A stretch of DNA of 64,000 nucleotides from Streptomyces sp. H27-H1 (GCF_026627445.1 NZ_JAPNLJ010000009.1:62001-126000), one strand, 5' to 3'. Numbered from the stretch's first letter, positions 16,634 to 25,351 are shown. The notes: generated by a model not told the origin, from the sequence alone. Program-made: numbers and translations.

Positions 16634-16980
16634 GAGACCTCATCTTTGTGTGAACCGAAGAAACATCGGTCCGTTGACCTTTCTCATGAACCAAGATAGC
16701 TTCAGGCTACCGAAAAACACGGGGATTCGCATCCCTGCCCTCGGCAGCCAGGCCGTGCGCCTGCCGAGGAGAACGTCGGTCAGAGACACACCGGGGAGGA
16801 GACGGGGCGATGCAAGCGAGCGGTCCGTGACGCGACCAGGCAACGAAAACCGGCGCCCGGGAGCTACCAACTCCCAAGCGCCGGGCCGGCACCCCAAGGG
16901 GCGCAATTCACATCTCGCGGGCGGCGGGGCTTTTGCACGAGAACCGCCGCACCGCACTCCTACAAACAACGGAGTATCGC
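16634..16980. other. Intergenic region, left edge of conjugative element
   Basis: Holds the promoter of the XRE gene and leads to the first plasmid-type gene. No gene supported. I looked for a direct repeat matching the right flank and saw none. Confidence 0.4.
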
Positions 16981-17307
16981 ATGCTCGCCATGCCGAGCGG
17001 AACCCTGGCCTGCCCGGATATCGACCGCCAACACCGCCTCGCCGCCCAGCTCGCCGACATGATTCCGGGCGCGGCCACCATCCGGGTCAGCCTCAACGAC
17101 CCGAAGCAGGCGTGGCCCCACCCGCACGCCATCGTCAGGGACGAGGCCGGGGAGACCATGGAGCTGGGCCGGACGACCGCCAGGGTCGCAGCCCGCTGGA
17201 TCCTGCGGGTCTGGCCGGAGGCGGACTGGACACGACCGCACACCTTCGACCTCGCCGACGCGACCCTCACCCGCAGCGACCTGATCGCCGCCGGTCGGGG
17301 CCGCTGA
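16981..17307 (+). CDS. Hypothetical plasmid protein, 108 aa
   Basis: ATG 16981 with CGGAG upstream. Contains PGAATIRVSLNDPKQAWPHP and TTARVAARWILRVWPEADW. I recognise no fold; proteins of this size commonly precede replication genes in Streptomyces plasmids. One base separates it from the next gene, so the two are coupled. Confidence 0.7.
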   Translation: MLAMPSGTLACPDIDRQHRLAAQLADMIPGAATIRVSLNDPKQAWPHPHAIVRDEAGETMELGRTTARVAARWILRVWPEADWTRPHTFDLADATLTRSDLIAAGRGR

Positions 17308-17308
17308 C

Positions 17309-18328
17309 ATGGCGCGGATACGAACCATCAAGCCGGAGGCTTTCGTCTCCGAGTCGCTCGCCGAAGTGAGCGTCGAGGCAGAGCGGACCTTCTTCGGCCT
17401 GCTCACCCAGGCCGACGACCATGGTCGCCACCGCGACAACGCCGCGATCATCGCCGGGCTGCTCTGGCCCCTGCGCGCCGAGCACACCTCGGTCCACGTC
17501 GAGGACGACCTCCACCAACTCGCGAACGCTGGCCTGATCTGCCGGTACACCGGCTGCGACGGCCGCCGCTACCTCCACATCGTGACCTGGTCCGAGCACC
17601 AGAAGATCGACAAGCCGAGCCAGTCCCGCCTGCCCTCCTGCCCGCAGCACCATGGTGCCGACCGGTGCGGCCCCTGCAAGGCGACCTGCACCAAGCGGGC
17701 CGAGGAGTCGCCCACCCTTCCCCGAGGGCTCGCCGAGGCTTCGCCGAACGCTCCCCGAGCCCTCGATCTGCCCGCGAAGCCCGCCGCGACGCCTCGCAGC
17801 CACGCAGACCAGGCTCCCGCCGCCCAGCAGGACGCCTTCGACGGCATGGCTGGCACCCCTAGCGGCGCGGATATGAAAAGCGCAGGTCAGGGCGCATTCG
17901 CCGAGGGTTCCCCGAACCTTCCCCGAAGCCTCGGAGAGGGCTCGGCGCCTGGATCTAGGATCTTGGATCCTGGATCTTCTATCCCTACGGGGCGCGCAGC
18001 GCCCGCAGCCACCGCCTCAGCCAACCAGCTCGTCGGCGAATACATCGCTGCCTGCGACGAGCGCCCGCCCAACGACGTGATCGGACACCTCGGTCGGATC
18101 ACCAAGAAGCTCCTGGGCGAGGGCATCGCCCAGGAGCACATCCGGGCCGGGCTGCAGAACTTCGCAGCCAACCCCAAGCACCCGAGCGTGTTGACCAGCA
18201 TGGTCAACGAGGCCATGAACGCACGCTCCGGCGGTTTGGCGCGGCCGGGAAACCGTCCTAACGTGCCCGCTCACCAGGCGTGGGCCAACCCGGTCAACGC
18301 TGCCGCCGCCTACGCCGAGGAGCTGTGA
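17309..18328 (+). CDS. Replication-initiation-like (replisome organiser) protein
   Basis: 339 residues. The start MARIRTIKPEAFVSESLAEV is the hallmark of a phage and plasmid family with a winged-helix N-terminal domain (AERTFFGLLTQADDHGRHRD, ENDDLHQLANAGLI-like helix, YLHIVTWSEHQKIDKPSQS). The middle is a low-complexity Pro/Ala linker with repeated NLPRSLGEGS-like units, and the end (EYIAACDERPPNDVIGHLGR) is a second small domain. It probably recognises the origin and hands on to the ATPase encoded next, with which it overlaps by three bases. Confidence 0.8.
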   Translation: MARIRTIKPEAFVSESLAEVSVEAERTFFGLLTQADDHGRHRDNAAIIAGLLWPLRAEHTSVHVEDDLHQLANAGLICRYTGCDGRRYLHIVTWSEHQKIDKPSQSRLPSCPQHHGADRCGPCKATCTKRAEESPTLPRGLAEASPNAPRALDLPAKPAATPRSHADQAPAAQQDAFDGMAGTPSGADMKSAGQGAFAEGSPNLPRSLGEGSAPGSRILDPGSSIPTGRAAPAATASANQLVGEYIAACDERPPNDVIGHLGRITKKLLGEGIAQEHIRAGLQNFAANPKHPSVLTSMVNEAMNARSGGLARPGNRPNVPAHQAWANPVNAAAAYAEEL

Positions 18329-19032
18329 TGCGCACCCGCAACCGCGAACCGCAGACCCTCGGCGAGGGCACCCTGGACCGGATGGCCCGGATTCTGGCCG
18401 CCCGCAACATCGACCCGGCCGCCGTCGCCGCACTGGCCGACGAGCCCGAGCCGTTCTCCCCGCTGGACGCCCTGTCGGCGGGGATGCCCCCGCGCTACCA
18501 GGCCGCCGTCGCCGACCACCCCCAGGTCCTGGCCTGGGTCCGGGACGTCGCCGAGGCGGCCGTCGCCCCCAGCCCGGGAGCCCGGCGGCAGGTCACCACC
18601 GGACCCAGCCTGCTGATGGCCGGGGTCGTCGGCGCGGGCAAGACGCACCAGGCGTACGGCGCGGTCCGGCGGCTGGTGCAGAGCGGAGTCGGCGTCCGCT
18701 GGCGCGCGACCACCGCCGCCGACCTGTACGCCGACCTGCGGCCCCGGCCCGGGGTCGACAGTGAGCGGGAGCTGGCGGCCGTCAGCCGCTGCCCGCTGCT
18801 GATCATCGACGACCTCGGTGCGGCCAAGGCGTCCGAGTGGGTCGAGGAAGTGACGTATCGGCTGATCAACCGCCGGTACAACCACATGCTCCCGACCTTG
18901 ATCACCACCAACCTGGCGATCAAGGACCTCCGCGCCTACCTCGGCGACCGCGTCACCAGCAGGCTCGCGCAGATGACCACTCGGGTCGAGTTCGAGCCGG
19001 TCGACCGCAGACGCCACCGCGCCGCAGCCTGA
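18328..19032 (+). CDS. DnaC-like AAA+ ATPase, helicase loader
   Basis: 234 residues from ATG 18328 (TGATG overlap). Walker A is GVVGAGKT (99-106) and Walker B is LLIIDDLG. The C-terminal YRLINRRYNHMLPTLITTNL is the sensor-1 region typical of DnaC/IstB-like loaders. Together with the preceding gene it gives an initiator plus loader pair, as in phage and plasmid replication modules. Confidence 0.88.
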   Translation: MRTRNREPQTLGEGTLDRMARILAARNIDPAAVAALADEPEPFSPLDALSAGMPPRYQAAVADHPQVLAWVRDVAEAAVAPSPGARRQVTTGPSLLMAGVVGAGKTHQAYGAVRRLVQSGVGVRWRATTAADLYADLRPRPGVDSERELAAVSRCPLLIIDDLGAAKASEWVEEVTYRLINRRYNHMLPTLITTNLAIKDLRAYLGDRVTSRLAQMTTRVEFEPVDRRRHRAAA

Positions 19033-19149
19033 TCCACCGCAGGCCGCCACGCCGGGCCGCGCCCTCAGCGCGCCGCCCCACGCACTTCCCGACCCAGCGC
19101 ACCCCTCCGCCGACGCCCCTGCGCGCGGAGAGCGATCGGAGCAACCCGC

Positions 19150-19716
19150 ATGACCACCATGACGATCAGCCCTGCCCGCCACCGGTCGCTCGGCGACCAC
19201 ACCTGGCAGGACCAGGCCGTCTGCCAGAGCACCGAGTACAACCCGGTGGACCCCGAAATCTTCTTCCCGGAGCCCGACGAGACCGACAAGATCACCGCCG
19301 CGAAGTCGCTGTGCGGCCAGTGCCCGGTCCGCCGCTCCTGCCTGGACGCCACCCTGGAAAGCGGCGACACCGACGGCATCCGGGGCGGACTGACCGAGGA
19401 GGAGCGCGGGCCGCTGCACGAGAAGCTCGCCAACCGCCTCGACTACAGCCGCGTCAATGACACCATCGCCGGCCGCGACGTCCACCTCACCAAGGCCGAG
19501 CGCCGCGCGGTCGTCCACGCCGCCTACCGCCACGGGGTGACCGAGCAGCGCCTGGCCTGGCTCCTGAAGATCACCGAGGAGCACGCCCAGAAGCTGTACC
19601 GCGAACTCCGCCGCGCCCTGCGCAACCGAGACCTGGAGCAGACCACGAAGACCACCCCGCCCCCCGAGACCGACGGCGAGCGCCTGGGTCGCGACGACTT
19701 CGGCACGGCGGCGTGA
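19150..19716 (+). CDS. WhiB-family regulator
   Basis: 188 residues. Four cysteines that bind [4Fe-4S] are at 25, 55, 58 and 64 (AVCQS, LCGQCPVRRSC), followed by the GIRGGLTEEER turn. The C-terminal half (LTKAERRAVVHAAYRHGVTE) is a helix-turn-helix-like addition. Wbl proteins act with sigma factors at promoters. Plasmid-borne copies are common in Streptomyces and may time transfer to development. ATG 19150; GGAG is upstream. Confidence 0.93.
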   Translation: MTTMTISPARHRSLGDHTWQDQAVCQSTEYNPVDPEIFFPEPDETDKITAAKSLCGQCPVRRSCLDATLESGDTDGIRGGLTEEERGPLHEKLANRLDYSRVNDTIAGRDVHLTKAERRAVVHAAYRHGVTEQRLAWLLKITEEHAQKLYRELRRALRNRDLEQTTKTTPPPETDGERLGRDDFGTAA

Positions 19717-20759
19717 GTACCGCGAGCGCGCCGAAGGCGGCGCACATCACCGGCTGGGACCGCGCGGCCGTCATCGCCCTGGGCGGCGCGGGATGCGCGT
19801 TGTCGTACGACGCCCTCCAGCAGATGGCCGTCGCCATCCACGTCCGCGGTTTCCTGACCTACCTCTTCCCGCTGGTGATCGACGGGTTCATCGCCTACGG
19901 CATACGGGCGCTCCTGGTCCTGCGCGACGCACCGCTGCGCGCCCGGCTCTACGTCTGGACGCTCTTCGGCACGGCCACCGCCGCCAGCATCTGGGCCAAC
20001 GCGCTCCACGCGGTGCGACTCAACGAGGAAGTCGTCTCGGACACCGGGCTCCGGCTCGGGGACACGGTGGTCGCAGTGCTGTCCACCATCGCCCCCCTCG
20101 CGCTGGCTGGAGCGGTCCACCTCTACATCCTGATCGCCCGGGGCCCGGTCAAGGGCATTGCCCGGGAGGACCTCGGTCAGGCTGACCGGCCCGAGGGCAT
20201 CGCGGTCACCCGGACTGACCGGGTCGGTCAGCAGCAGCCGCAGGCCGGTCAGGTCAGCGCCGGGCAGCCGGTCGCTGCCCTGACTGACCGGCCCCGACCG
20301 TCCCTGAAAAAGCAGGCCCCGAGTCCTCGGTCACTGACCGGGGACAGCGCCCCTGCGGACAGCAGCCCGGTCACCGGTGACCGCGAACAGCCGCACGAGG
20401 CCCCTGACCTGCCCGGACAGCCGGACACCGCGCCGCCGGTCACTGACCGCGCGGTCGGCACCGAGCCGGTCACCGGCAACCAGGACAGCCACGCGCCGGA
20501 CACCGACCGGCCGGTCACTCCGCCGCAGGTCACTGACCGGGACACCCGGACAGCCAGTGACCGGCGGAGTGACCCGGACACCGAGGAGCTGCTGAAGATC
20601 GCCCGGTCAGCGGTCAGGGCCGAGGACAAGCTGACCCGCAAGGTGGTCGCCCAGGCGATCCGAGGTCAGCAGATACCGCTGTCCAGCGACACCCTGACCG
20701 CCCTGATGGCCCAGCTCCGTGTCCAGCACGGACAGCCGGTCACCTCCGGCCGGAACTGA
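19713..20759 (+). CDS. DUF2637 (SpdB-like) membrane protein
   Basis: 348 residues, GTG overlapping the whiB stop. Four hydrophobic helices fill residues 10-145 (LPLVIDGFIAYGIRALLVL-type helix, LFGTATAASIWANALHAV). DUF2637 proteins are linked to plasmid spread through mycelium. The C-terminal 200 residues are hydrophilic and built from many TDRP/VTGD/VTDR repeats; the DNA below them is an iteron-like array, so this stretch may serve as DNA as much as protein. Confidence 0.85.
   Translation: MSTASAPKAAHITGWDRAAVIALGGAGCALSYDALQQMAVAIHVRGFLTYLFPLVIDGFIAYGIRALLVLRDAPLRARLYVWTLFGTATAASIWANALHAVRLNEEVVSDTGLRLGDTVVAVLSTIAPLALAGAVHLYILIARGPVKGIAREDLGQADRPEGIAVTRTDRVGQQQPQAGQVSAGQPVAALTDRPRPSLKKQAPSPRSLTGDSAPADSSPVTGDREQPHEAPDLPGQPDTAPPVTDRAVGTEPVTGNQDSHAPDTDRPVTPPQVTDRDTRTASDRRSDPDTEELLKIARSAVRAEDKLTRKVVAQAIRGQQIPLSSDTLTALMAQLRVQHGQPVTSGRN
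20160..20600 (+). repeat. GGTCA/TGACC repeat array inside the SpdB-like gene
   Basis: More than ten copies of GGTCA or TGACC(GG), often as palindromes such as GGTCACTGACCG, lie between 20178 and 20580. Spacing is irregular. One copy of GACCCGGA, the 8-base transfer repeat known from pSVH1-type plasmids, occurs near 20575. Possible replication or transfer binding sites. Confidence 0.6.
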
Positions 20760-20860
20760 CAGGACAGCACGAGGCGGGTGACCGAGCCGGACACCACGGC
20801 CGGTCACCCGCCCCCGGACACGCGCCCCACATCCTTCCGATGCGAAGCGGAGAGCAACCC

Positions 20861-21085
20861 ATGCGCACCCACCCGGCCACACCCATCGAGGTCAACTCCT
20901 GGCTGACCGTCCTGCACCAGCGCGGCCACCTGCACCGGGCCCAATCCGGCCCCGACAACACCTGGATCGTGCAACGAACCCGGGAAAGTCGCCCCTGGAC
21001 CCTCCACCACTCGGTCCTGGCCATGGACTGGATCGAGGAACTCGTCCGCGAACTGCGGCAGGAAAACCCGGAGACGAGCCGGTGA
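20861..21085 (+). CDS. Hypothetical protein, 74 aa
   Basis: ATG 20861 with AGCGGAG upstream was chosen over an in-frame ATG at 20840. Contains IEVNSWLTVLHQRGHLHRAQ and ends in WIEELVRELRQENPETSR. No family recognised; it overlaps the mobC-like frame by four bases and is probably co-expressed with it. Confidence 0.7.
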   Translation: MRTHPATPIEVNSWLTVLHQRGHLHRAQSGPDNTWIVQRTRESRPWTLHHSVLAMDWIEELVRELRQENPETSR

Positions 21086-21747
21086 CCGCCAACGATCCGG
21101 TAATTACCACCGCCGGACAGCAGCGTGACCCCACGACGGCTCCTGGCGGAGCAAGTTGTCGCGTACGACGGTCCTACGGCCCGTCGTACGCACTTGCCCC
21201 CGCCCAGGAGGGCAGGGGAAGTCCGGCTGGTCCCCGAGCGAGGGCGCTCGGGGACCAGCCGGACGCCCGGCACCAGGGGGTGCCGGGCGCGGGGGGAGAA
21301 GCAGACCGCCACAGCGACCGCGAGCAGCCGAGCCCGAGCGCGTCCCCGTTCCCCGACCGCAAGCCGCGCCGCCGCAGCCGCAACCCGACCGAGCGCACCC
21401 GTAAGACGACCACCCGCCTCTCCGACACAGAGAAAGCCGAGATCGTTGCCGCCGCCGCGCAGCGCAGCGTCACCGTCGCGCGATTCCTCGCCGCCGCCGG
21501 CCTCGCCGCCGCCCGCGGTTCCACCACCTTGCACACCAACGAACAACTTGACACCGCCATCGACGAGCTGGCCGCCCTGCGCACCGCCCTCTCCCGGGTC
21601 GGCAACAACATCAACCAGATCGCCTACGTCCACAACGCCGGAGGGCAGCCCCGACCCGGCGAACTCGAATACGCCCTCACAAAGCTGACCCGAATCCTGG
21701 CCCGTATCGACGACGTGGCCGACGCCCTGGTGAAGAAGCGACTCTGA
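21082..21747 (+). CDS. mobC: MobC-family relaxosome protein
   Basis: The conserved part is the C-terminal 120 residues: RTRKTTTRLSDTEKAEIVAA (ribbon-helix-helix-like) and LSRVGNNINQIAYVHNAGG, the MobC NxNQIA signature. MobC binds oriT and helps the relaxase open it. The first 70 codons from GTG 21082 run through three DNA hairpins and look non-coding in composition, so translation may really begin at GTG 21280. The stop overlaps the relaxase start (TGATG). Confidence 0.82.
   Translation: MTANDPVITTAGQQRDPTTAPGGASCRVRRSYGPSYALAPAQEGRGSPAGPRARALGDQPDARHQGVPGAGGEADRHSDREQPSPSASPFPDRKPRRRSRNPTERTRKTTTRLSDTEKAEIVAAAAQRSVTVARFLAAAGLAAARGSTTLHTNEQLDTAIDELAALRTALSRVGNNINQIAYVHNAGGQPRPGELEYALTKLTRILARIDDVADALVKKRL
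21161..21288 (+). other. Candidate oriT: three consecutive hairpins
   Basis: Three perfect inverted repeats stand in a row: 11 bp (21161-21171/21181-21191, GCGTACGACGG arm), 20 bp (21221-21240/21245-21264, loop AGGG) and 10 bp (21265-21274/21279-21288, loop AGGG). The location just before mobC and the relaxase is where oriT lies in many MOB systems. The AGGG loops are shared by two hairpins. Confidence 0.65.
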
Positions 21748-23525
21748 TGGTCCCCAAGATCCGACGCGGCTCACGAACGCACGGCTTGCTCGTCTACCTG
21801 TACGGCCCTGGCAAACGGGACGAACACACCGACGCGCACCTCGTCGGGAGCTGGGACGGCTTCGCCCCCGACCCCGGACGAGACACCAGCCCCGACCCCG
21901 ACCCCAAGGTCACCCTCGCCCGCCTGTCCGCAGCACTGGACCTGCGGGTCAAGCAGGCCGGCACCACGGCACCTGCCCAGCACGTCTGGCACTGCTCGGT
22001 TCGCACCGACCCCGGCGACCGAAACCTGACCGACGCCGAATGGAACACCGTCGCCCGCCGCCTGGTCCACGCCGTCAACCTCGCCCCTGAAGGCGACCCG
22101 GACGGCTGCCGCTGGGTCGCCGTACGGCACGCCGACGACCACATCCACATCCTGGCCACCATGGTCCGAGGCGACCTGCGCCGTCCGAGGATGAACTACG
22201 ACTTCAAGAAGGCCCAGGCCGAGTGCCGTCGCATCGAGAAGGAGATGGGCTTGCGCCAGCTCAGGTCCGGCGACGGCACCGGAGCCAAGTCCCCCACCAG
22301 CGCAGAGCGTTTCAAGGCCGAGCGCACCGGTCGGCCCGAGGCCCCTCGCGAGACTCTCCGCGAAGCCGTCCGCCAAGCCGTCGCCGGGGCGGCCACCGAA
22401 GAGGAGTTCTTCACCAGGCTCCGCGAGGCGGGCCTCCGTGTGAAGATCCGAAACGCTCCGTCCGGTGACGCCATCGGCTACAACGTCGCACTTCCCGGCG
22501 ACCGTAACCGCGACCGCGAGCCGATCTGGTTCGCGGGCTCCACCCTGGCCCCCGACCTTTCCCTGCCGAAGATCCGCATTCGCCTAGCCGACGGCACTGC
22601 CGAGCAGACGATGCCTTCGGCCGCCACCAGCGGCCGACCGAACTGGTCGCCGCCCGCGCGGGAACGACGCAGTGCCGCCGGAATCGCCGAGCGCGCCGCA
22701 GTCCTGCTCGACAGCGACAGCGACGACGACGAAGCCGCAGCTCAACTCGTAGGGGTCGGTGAACTCCTGGACGCGGTCGCGCAGACCTCCCCGGCCGCCA
22801 CCCGCGCCGAGCTGAGTGCAGCCGCCCGCGCCTTCGAGCGTGCCACCCGCAGTCACGTCCGAGCGGAGCGCGCCGACACCCGGGCGATCCGCTCGGCGGC
22901 CCGGGGCATCATCCAGGCCGGCAGCGCTCTCGGCCGTGGCGAGGACGGCGGCACCACCGCCATGCTCGTCTCCACCTTGGTCCTGGTCGCGCTCGCGGCC
23001 GCCCGCTGGCACTCCGCTCGTGGACATGCCCAGCAGGCCCACGCGTCCCGACAGACTGCCGAGCATCTGCGAGCCGCCTACCGTCAGGCTGCCGCCACGC
23101 CCATGCGGACGCTGCGCGAACAAGGACGCGCCCTGCCCGAAGCCGAACGCCGATCCCACGAGGCCACCATCCGTGCGGCCCTGCCGGAAGAGGGGCTGCG
23201 AGCAGACAACTCGTCGACGAAGACCGATGCCCTGGCCGCCACCCTTGCCCAGGCCGAGCAGGCAGGCCACGACCCCAAGGCCCTCCTGCAGCAAGCCATC
23301 GACATGCGCGAACTCGACACCGCCGAGGACGTGAACGACGTCCTGGTATGGCGCCTGCGCCGACTCGCCCAGCTCCCCGCTCACCCGGGCGAAGCGACCC
23401 GCCGCCCGCAGGCCGGCATCAGCCAGCCCAAGACCTCGGCCAACCGCACCAGCACCCGGACGGCGCCCACGGCCGCAGCTCGCCCCGCCGCCTCCGACCC
23501 GCGCAACCGCCCACCGCGCCGCTGA
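21747..23525 (+). CDS. MobA/VirD2-type relaxase
   Basis: 592 residues. The metal-binding histidines are at 128, 132 and 134 (AVRHADDHIHILATM), and candidate nucleophile tyrosines are near the N-terminus (Tyr17, Tyr19 in GLLVYLYGPG). NYDFKKAQAECRRIEKEMGL is conserved in actinobacterial members. The enzyme nicks oriT and pilots the strand into the recipient. The C-terminal third is helical with one hydrophobic stretch (TAMLVSTLVLVALAAARW) and ends in an Arg/Pro/Ala tail (DPRNRPPRR), which suits a secretion signal. Confidence 0.9.
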   Translation: MVPKIRRGSRTHGLLVYLYGPGKRDEHTDAHLVGSWDGFAPDPGRDTSPDPDPKVTLARLSAALDLRVKQAGTTAPAQHVWHCSVRTDPGDRNLTDAEWNTVARRLVHAVNLAPEGDPDGCRWVAVRHADDHIHILATMVRGDLRRPRMNYDFKKAQAECRRIEKEMGLRQLRSGDGTGAKSPTSAERFKAERTGRPEAPRETLREAVRQAVAGAATEEEFFTRLREAGLRVKIRNAPSGDAIGYNVALPGDRNRDREPIWFAGSTLAPDLSLPKIRIRLADGTAEQTMPSAATSGRPNWSPPARERRSAAGIAERAAVLLDSDSDDDEAAAQLVGVGELLDAVAQTSPAATRAELSAAARAFERATRSHVRAERADTRAIRSAARGIIQAGSALGRGEDGGTTAMLVSTLVLVALAAARWHSARGHAQQAHASRQTAEHLRAAYRQAAATPMRTLREQGRALPEAERRSHEATIRAALPEEGLRADNSSTKTDALAATLAQAEQAGHDPKALLQQAIDMRELDTAEDVNDVLVWRLRRLAQLPAHPGEATRRPQAGISQPKTSANRTSTRTAPTAAARPAASDPRNRPPRR

Positions 23526-23528
23526 CCA

Positions 23529-23563
23529 GAGTCCGGCCGGCCGGTCACCGGCCTGCCGGACTC
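23529..23563 (+). terminator. Terminator-like hairpin after relaxase
   Basis: A 9-bp inverted repeat (23529-23537/23555-23563, GAGTCCGGC arm) encloses a second palindrome (GGCCGGTCACCGGCC). Confidence 0.7.
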
Positions 23564-23631
23564 CGCGAAACCCCTGGACAACCGGTTCCACTGGCTGTTA
23601 CGGATGGAAACAGAAGGCCCTCGACCGGGAG

Positions 23632-24036
23632 ATGACGCTCGTGCTCAGAACCACCGACCGCCCCGCAGAGCGGTCACCCGTACTGCCTGTCCTCCCCGCC
23701 GGCACCGACCCCCTGCTGCAACTCGAGTACGAGACGCAGCCACCCAGCGGCCCCGGCGCGACGCGCTGCCTCAGCCACCCGCGCGAGCTGGCCCTGCGCG
23801 GGATCCCCGTGATGTGCTCGGCCTGCCGCGCCCGGCGTGACTGGCTGCTCATCAACCATGGCCGCAACGTCTGGGTCTGCTGCCGCTGCAGCAACCAGTG
23901 GCTCGAACCCGAGATCAGCCGCGCCGACTTCGACGCCCTGATCGCCGTCCCGGACGGAACGACCTACCCCAGCGTCGAGCAGGGCCTCACCGCGCTCGGC
24001 TTCGACGGGGCCTTCGCCGGCACCTACCTGGACTAG
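23632..24036 (+). CDS. Zinc-ribbon-like plasmid protein
   Basis: 134 residues. Two Cys pairs, CSACRA and CCRCSN, about 25 residues apart form a zinc-ribbon (IPVMCSACRARRDWLL and GRNVWVCCRCSNQW). It may bind nucleic acid. It is the last right-facing gene of the mobilisation module and is followed by a very strong terminator. Confidence 0.75.
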   Translation: MTLVLRTTDRPAERSPVLPVLPAGTDPLLQLEYETQPPSGPGATRCLSHPRELALRGIPVMCSACRARRDWLLINHGRNVWVCCRCSNQWLEPEISRADFDALIAVPDGTTYPSVEQGLTALGFDGAFAGTYLD

Positions 24037-24051
24037 GCGAGCGGAATACCA

Positions 24052-24100
24052 AACGCCGAGGGGCGCCACCGACTACACGTTGGTGGCGCCCCTCGGCGTT
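24052..24100. terminator. Strong bidirectional terminator
   Basis: A perfect 19-bp inverted repeat (24052-24070/24082-24100) with an 11-base loop separates the right-facing mobilisation genes from the left-facing genes. T residues flank it. Confidence 0.9.
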
Positions 24101-24109
24101 GCAGGATGG

Positions 24110-24343
24110 TCAGCCGCGGTTTCCGTTCTTCGGCAGCCCACCCCGGAAGTCGCAGCCGGGGCACTCGTCCTCGCCCTGGATGTGACCCTCGTACCAGCCG
24201 TGGACGGCGGCGTGAAGGATCGCGTCCTCCACAGAGGCTTCGCCGTTGCGGACTGATGCGAGGGCGTTGCCGACGACTACCCGGAGCGCAGCGTTGTCAG
24301 GCGAAGGGAACGGTGGGGAGGGCATCGGCGAATCGGACGTCAT
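24110..24343 (-). CDS. Hypothetical protein, 77 aa, with Cys pair
   Basis: ATG 24343. Contains ALRVVVGNALASVRNGEASV, ILHAAVHGWYEGHIQGEDEC and PGCDFRGG (a CxxC-like pair). Streptomyces plasmids often carry such short proteins. No function known. It is the last left-facing gene before the terminator. Confidence 0.72.
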   Translation of the reverse strand: MTSDSPMPSPPFPSPDNAALRVVVGNALASVRNGEASVEDAILHAAVHGWYEGHIQGEDECPGCDFRGGLPKNGNRG

Positions 24344-24375
24344 GGCCGCAGCCTACGGGCGGGCGCGAGCGCCGG

Positions 24376-24612
24376 TCAGCCGGATGGCGCGATCACCTGT
24401 GAGGAGGGGCTGTGCCGGTCGCTACGGAATCCTCGGCCGACCGGGTTCCAGTTCTGGAACGTGGCGGGTCTCCAGCGTGGCCGGTCCGGCACGGTGGTGT
24501 CGTCGGGCGCGGGCAGGCTGCCCCGGCTTTTGCGGTTACGGGCGGCCCCAACGCTGATGCCCAGGTGGGCGGCGACCTCGGGGTACCCCCAGAGCTGCTG
24601 GTCGTCGGCCAT
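24376..24612 (-). CDS. AlpA/MerR-like small DNA-binding protein
   Basis: 78 residues. Helix-turn-helix QLWGYPEVAAHLGISVGAAR is followed by the RLP-like wing SRGSLPAPDDTTVPDRPRWR and a conserved WRPATFQNWNPVGRGFRS ending. Such small proteins act as excisionases or local regulators. No integrase is seen nearby, so regulation is more likely here. Confidence 0.8.
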   Translation of the reverse strand: MADDQQLWGYPEVAAHLGISVGAARNRKSRGSLPAPDDTTVPDRPRWRPATFQNWNPVGRGFRSDRHSPSSQVIAPSG

Positions 24613-24669
24613 CGTGTCCTCCTCGTTCGTCGGTGATGAGCGTACGCAACACGCGGCTGGGCGTACGGC

Positions 24670-24705
24670 AAGGCCGCCCCTGCCTGATCGGCGCGGGGCG
24701 GCCTT
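24670..24705 (-). terminator. Terminator
   Basis: An 11-bp perfect stem (24670-24680/24695-24705) with a 14-base loop and A/T on the flank follows the gene at 24717-25034 and shields the AlpA-like gene. Confidence 0.75.
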
Positions 24706-24716
24706 TTGCGGTTCGG

Positions 24717-25034
24717 TCAGACCTGGGCGAGTCGGTTCGAGAGGTCGAGGGCGGCGGTCGCGACCGCGAGGGCGGCGCAAAGGCCAAGCACTTCGTGAAG
24801 TGTCGGGCGAACCAGGCGCGGCCAGTCGTCTGGGGCAGCAGGCCAGGAGGCGAGGTGCACCTCGGTGGTGGCCAGGCCCAGGTGGGCGGTGACGTCCCAG
24901 CCTGCGAGGGAGGCGGGCTCCCAGTGAAGGCGAATGCGGCCAAGGGGGAGTCTCGGGGTTTCGACGGCGAGCCAGGTGACGTCGAGCGGCCCGTCGGGCA
25001 GGGCGGAGACGCGCTGGACCAGCGCGCCGCGCAT
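24717..25034 (-). CDS. Hypothetical protein, 105 aa
   Basis: ATG 25034. Contains GPLDVTWLAVETPRLPLGRI, LHWEPASLAGWDVTAHLGL and a hydrophobic helix (LGLCAALAVATAALDL). No family recognised. It is set off by a terminator downstream. Confidence 0.65.
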   Translation of the reverse strand: MRGALVQRVSALPDGPLDVTWLAVETPRLPLGRIRLHWEPASLAGWDVTAHLGLATTEVHLASWPAAPDDWPRLVRPTLHEVLGLCAALAVATAALDLSNRLAQV

Positions 25035-25138
25035 GGCGCTCGGTATGGGGCGTACGGCCAGGTTGTGCAGGGGAAGGGCCTGCGAAGGGCGGGATCGCGA
25101 CGAGATAGGGAGCCTCCGGGTTTTCTCGGTGGGACAGG

Positions 25139-25351
25139 TCAGGCCCAGGCGAGGGCGTTGCTGACCGTCGCCGGGAGGTAGTCCTCCTGGCCGTCGTCGG
25201 CGATGAACGCCGTGCCGTCCCGGACGATGACCTCCGCCCCGAGATAGTGGGTGAAGGGGAAGTCCGGGTTGATGGCGAGGCGGATCGGCAGGCTGGGGTC
25301 AAGGTCCTGGAGCTGGCGGAGCAGGTGGCCGACGGTCAGGTAGTGGGGCAC
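25139..25351 (-). CDS. Hypothetical protein, 70 aa
   Basis: GTG 25351 with GGAGGAA upstream was preferred to an upstream in-frame ATG. Sequence begins VPHYLTVGHLLRQLQDLDP and includes RLAINPDFPFTHYLGAEVIV. It resembles short plasmid and phage proteins whose LxxLLRxLxxLDPxxPV helix is of unknown use. Confidence 0.7.
   Translation of the reverse strand: MPHYLTVGHLLRQLQDLDPSLPIRLAINPDFPFTHYLGAEVIVRDGTAFIADDGQEDYLPATVSNALAWA

Noticed and set aside
24376..24612. Excisionase of an integrase pair
   Set aside because: No integrase or recombinase is present in the window, so the AlpA-like protein is better read as a regulator.
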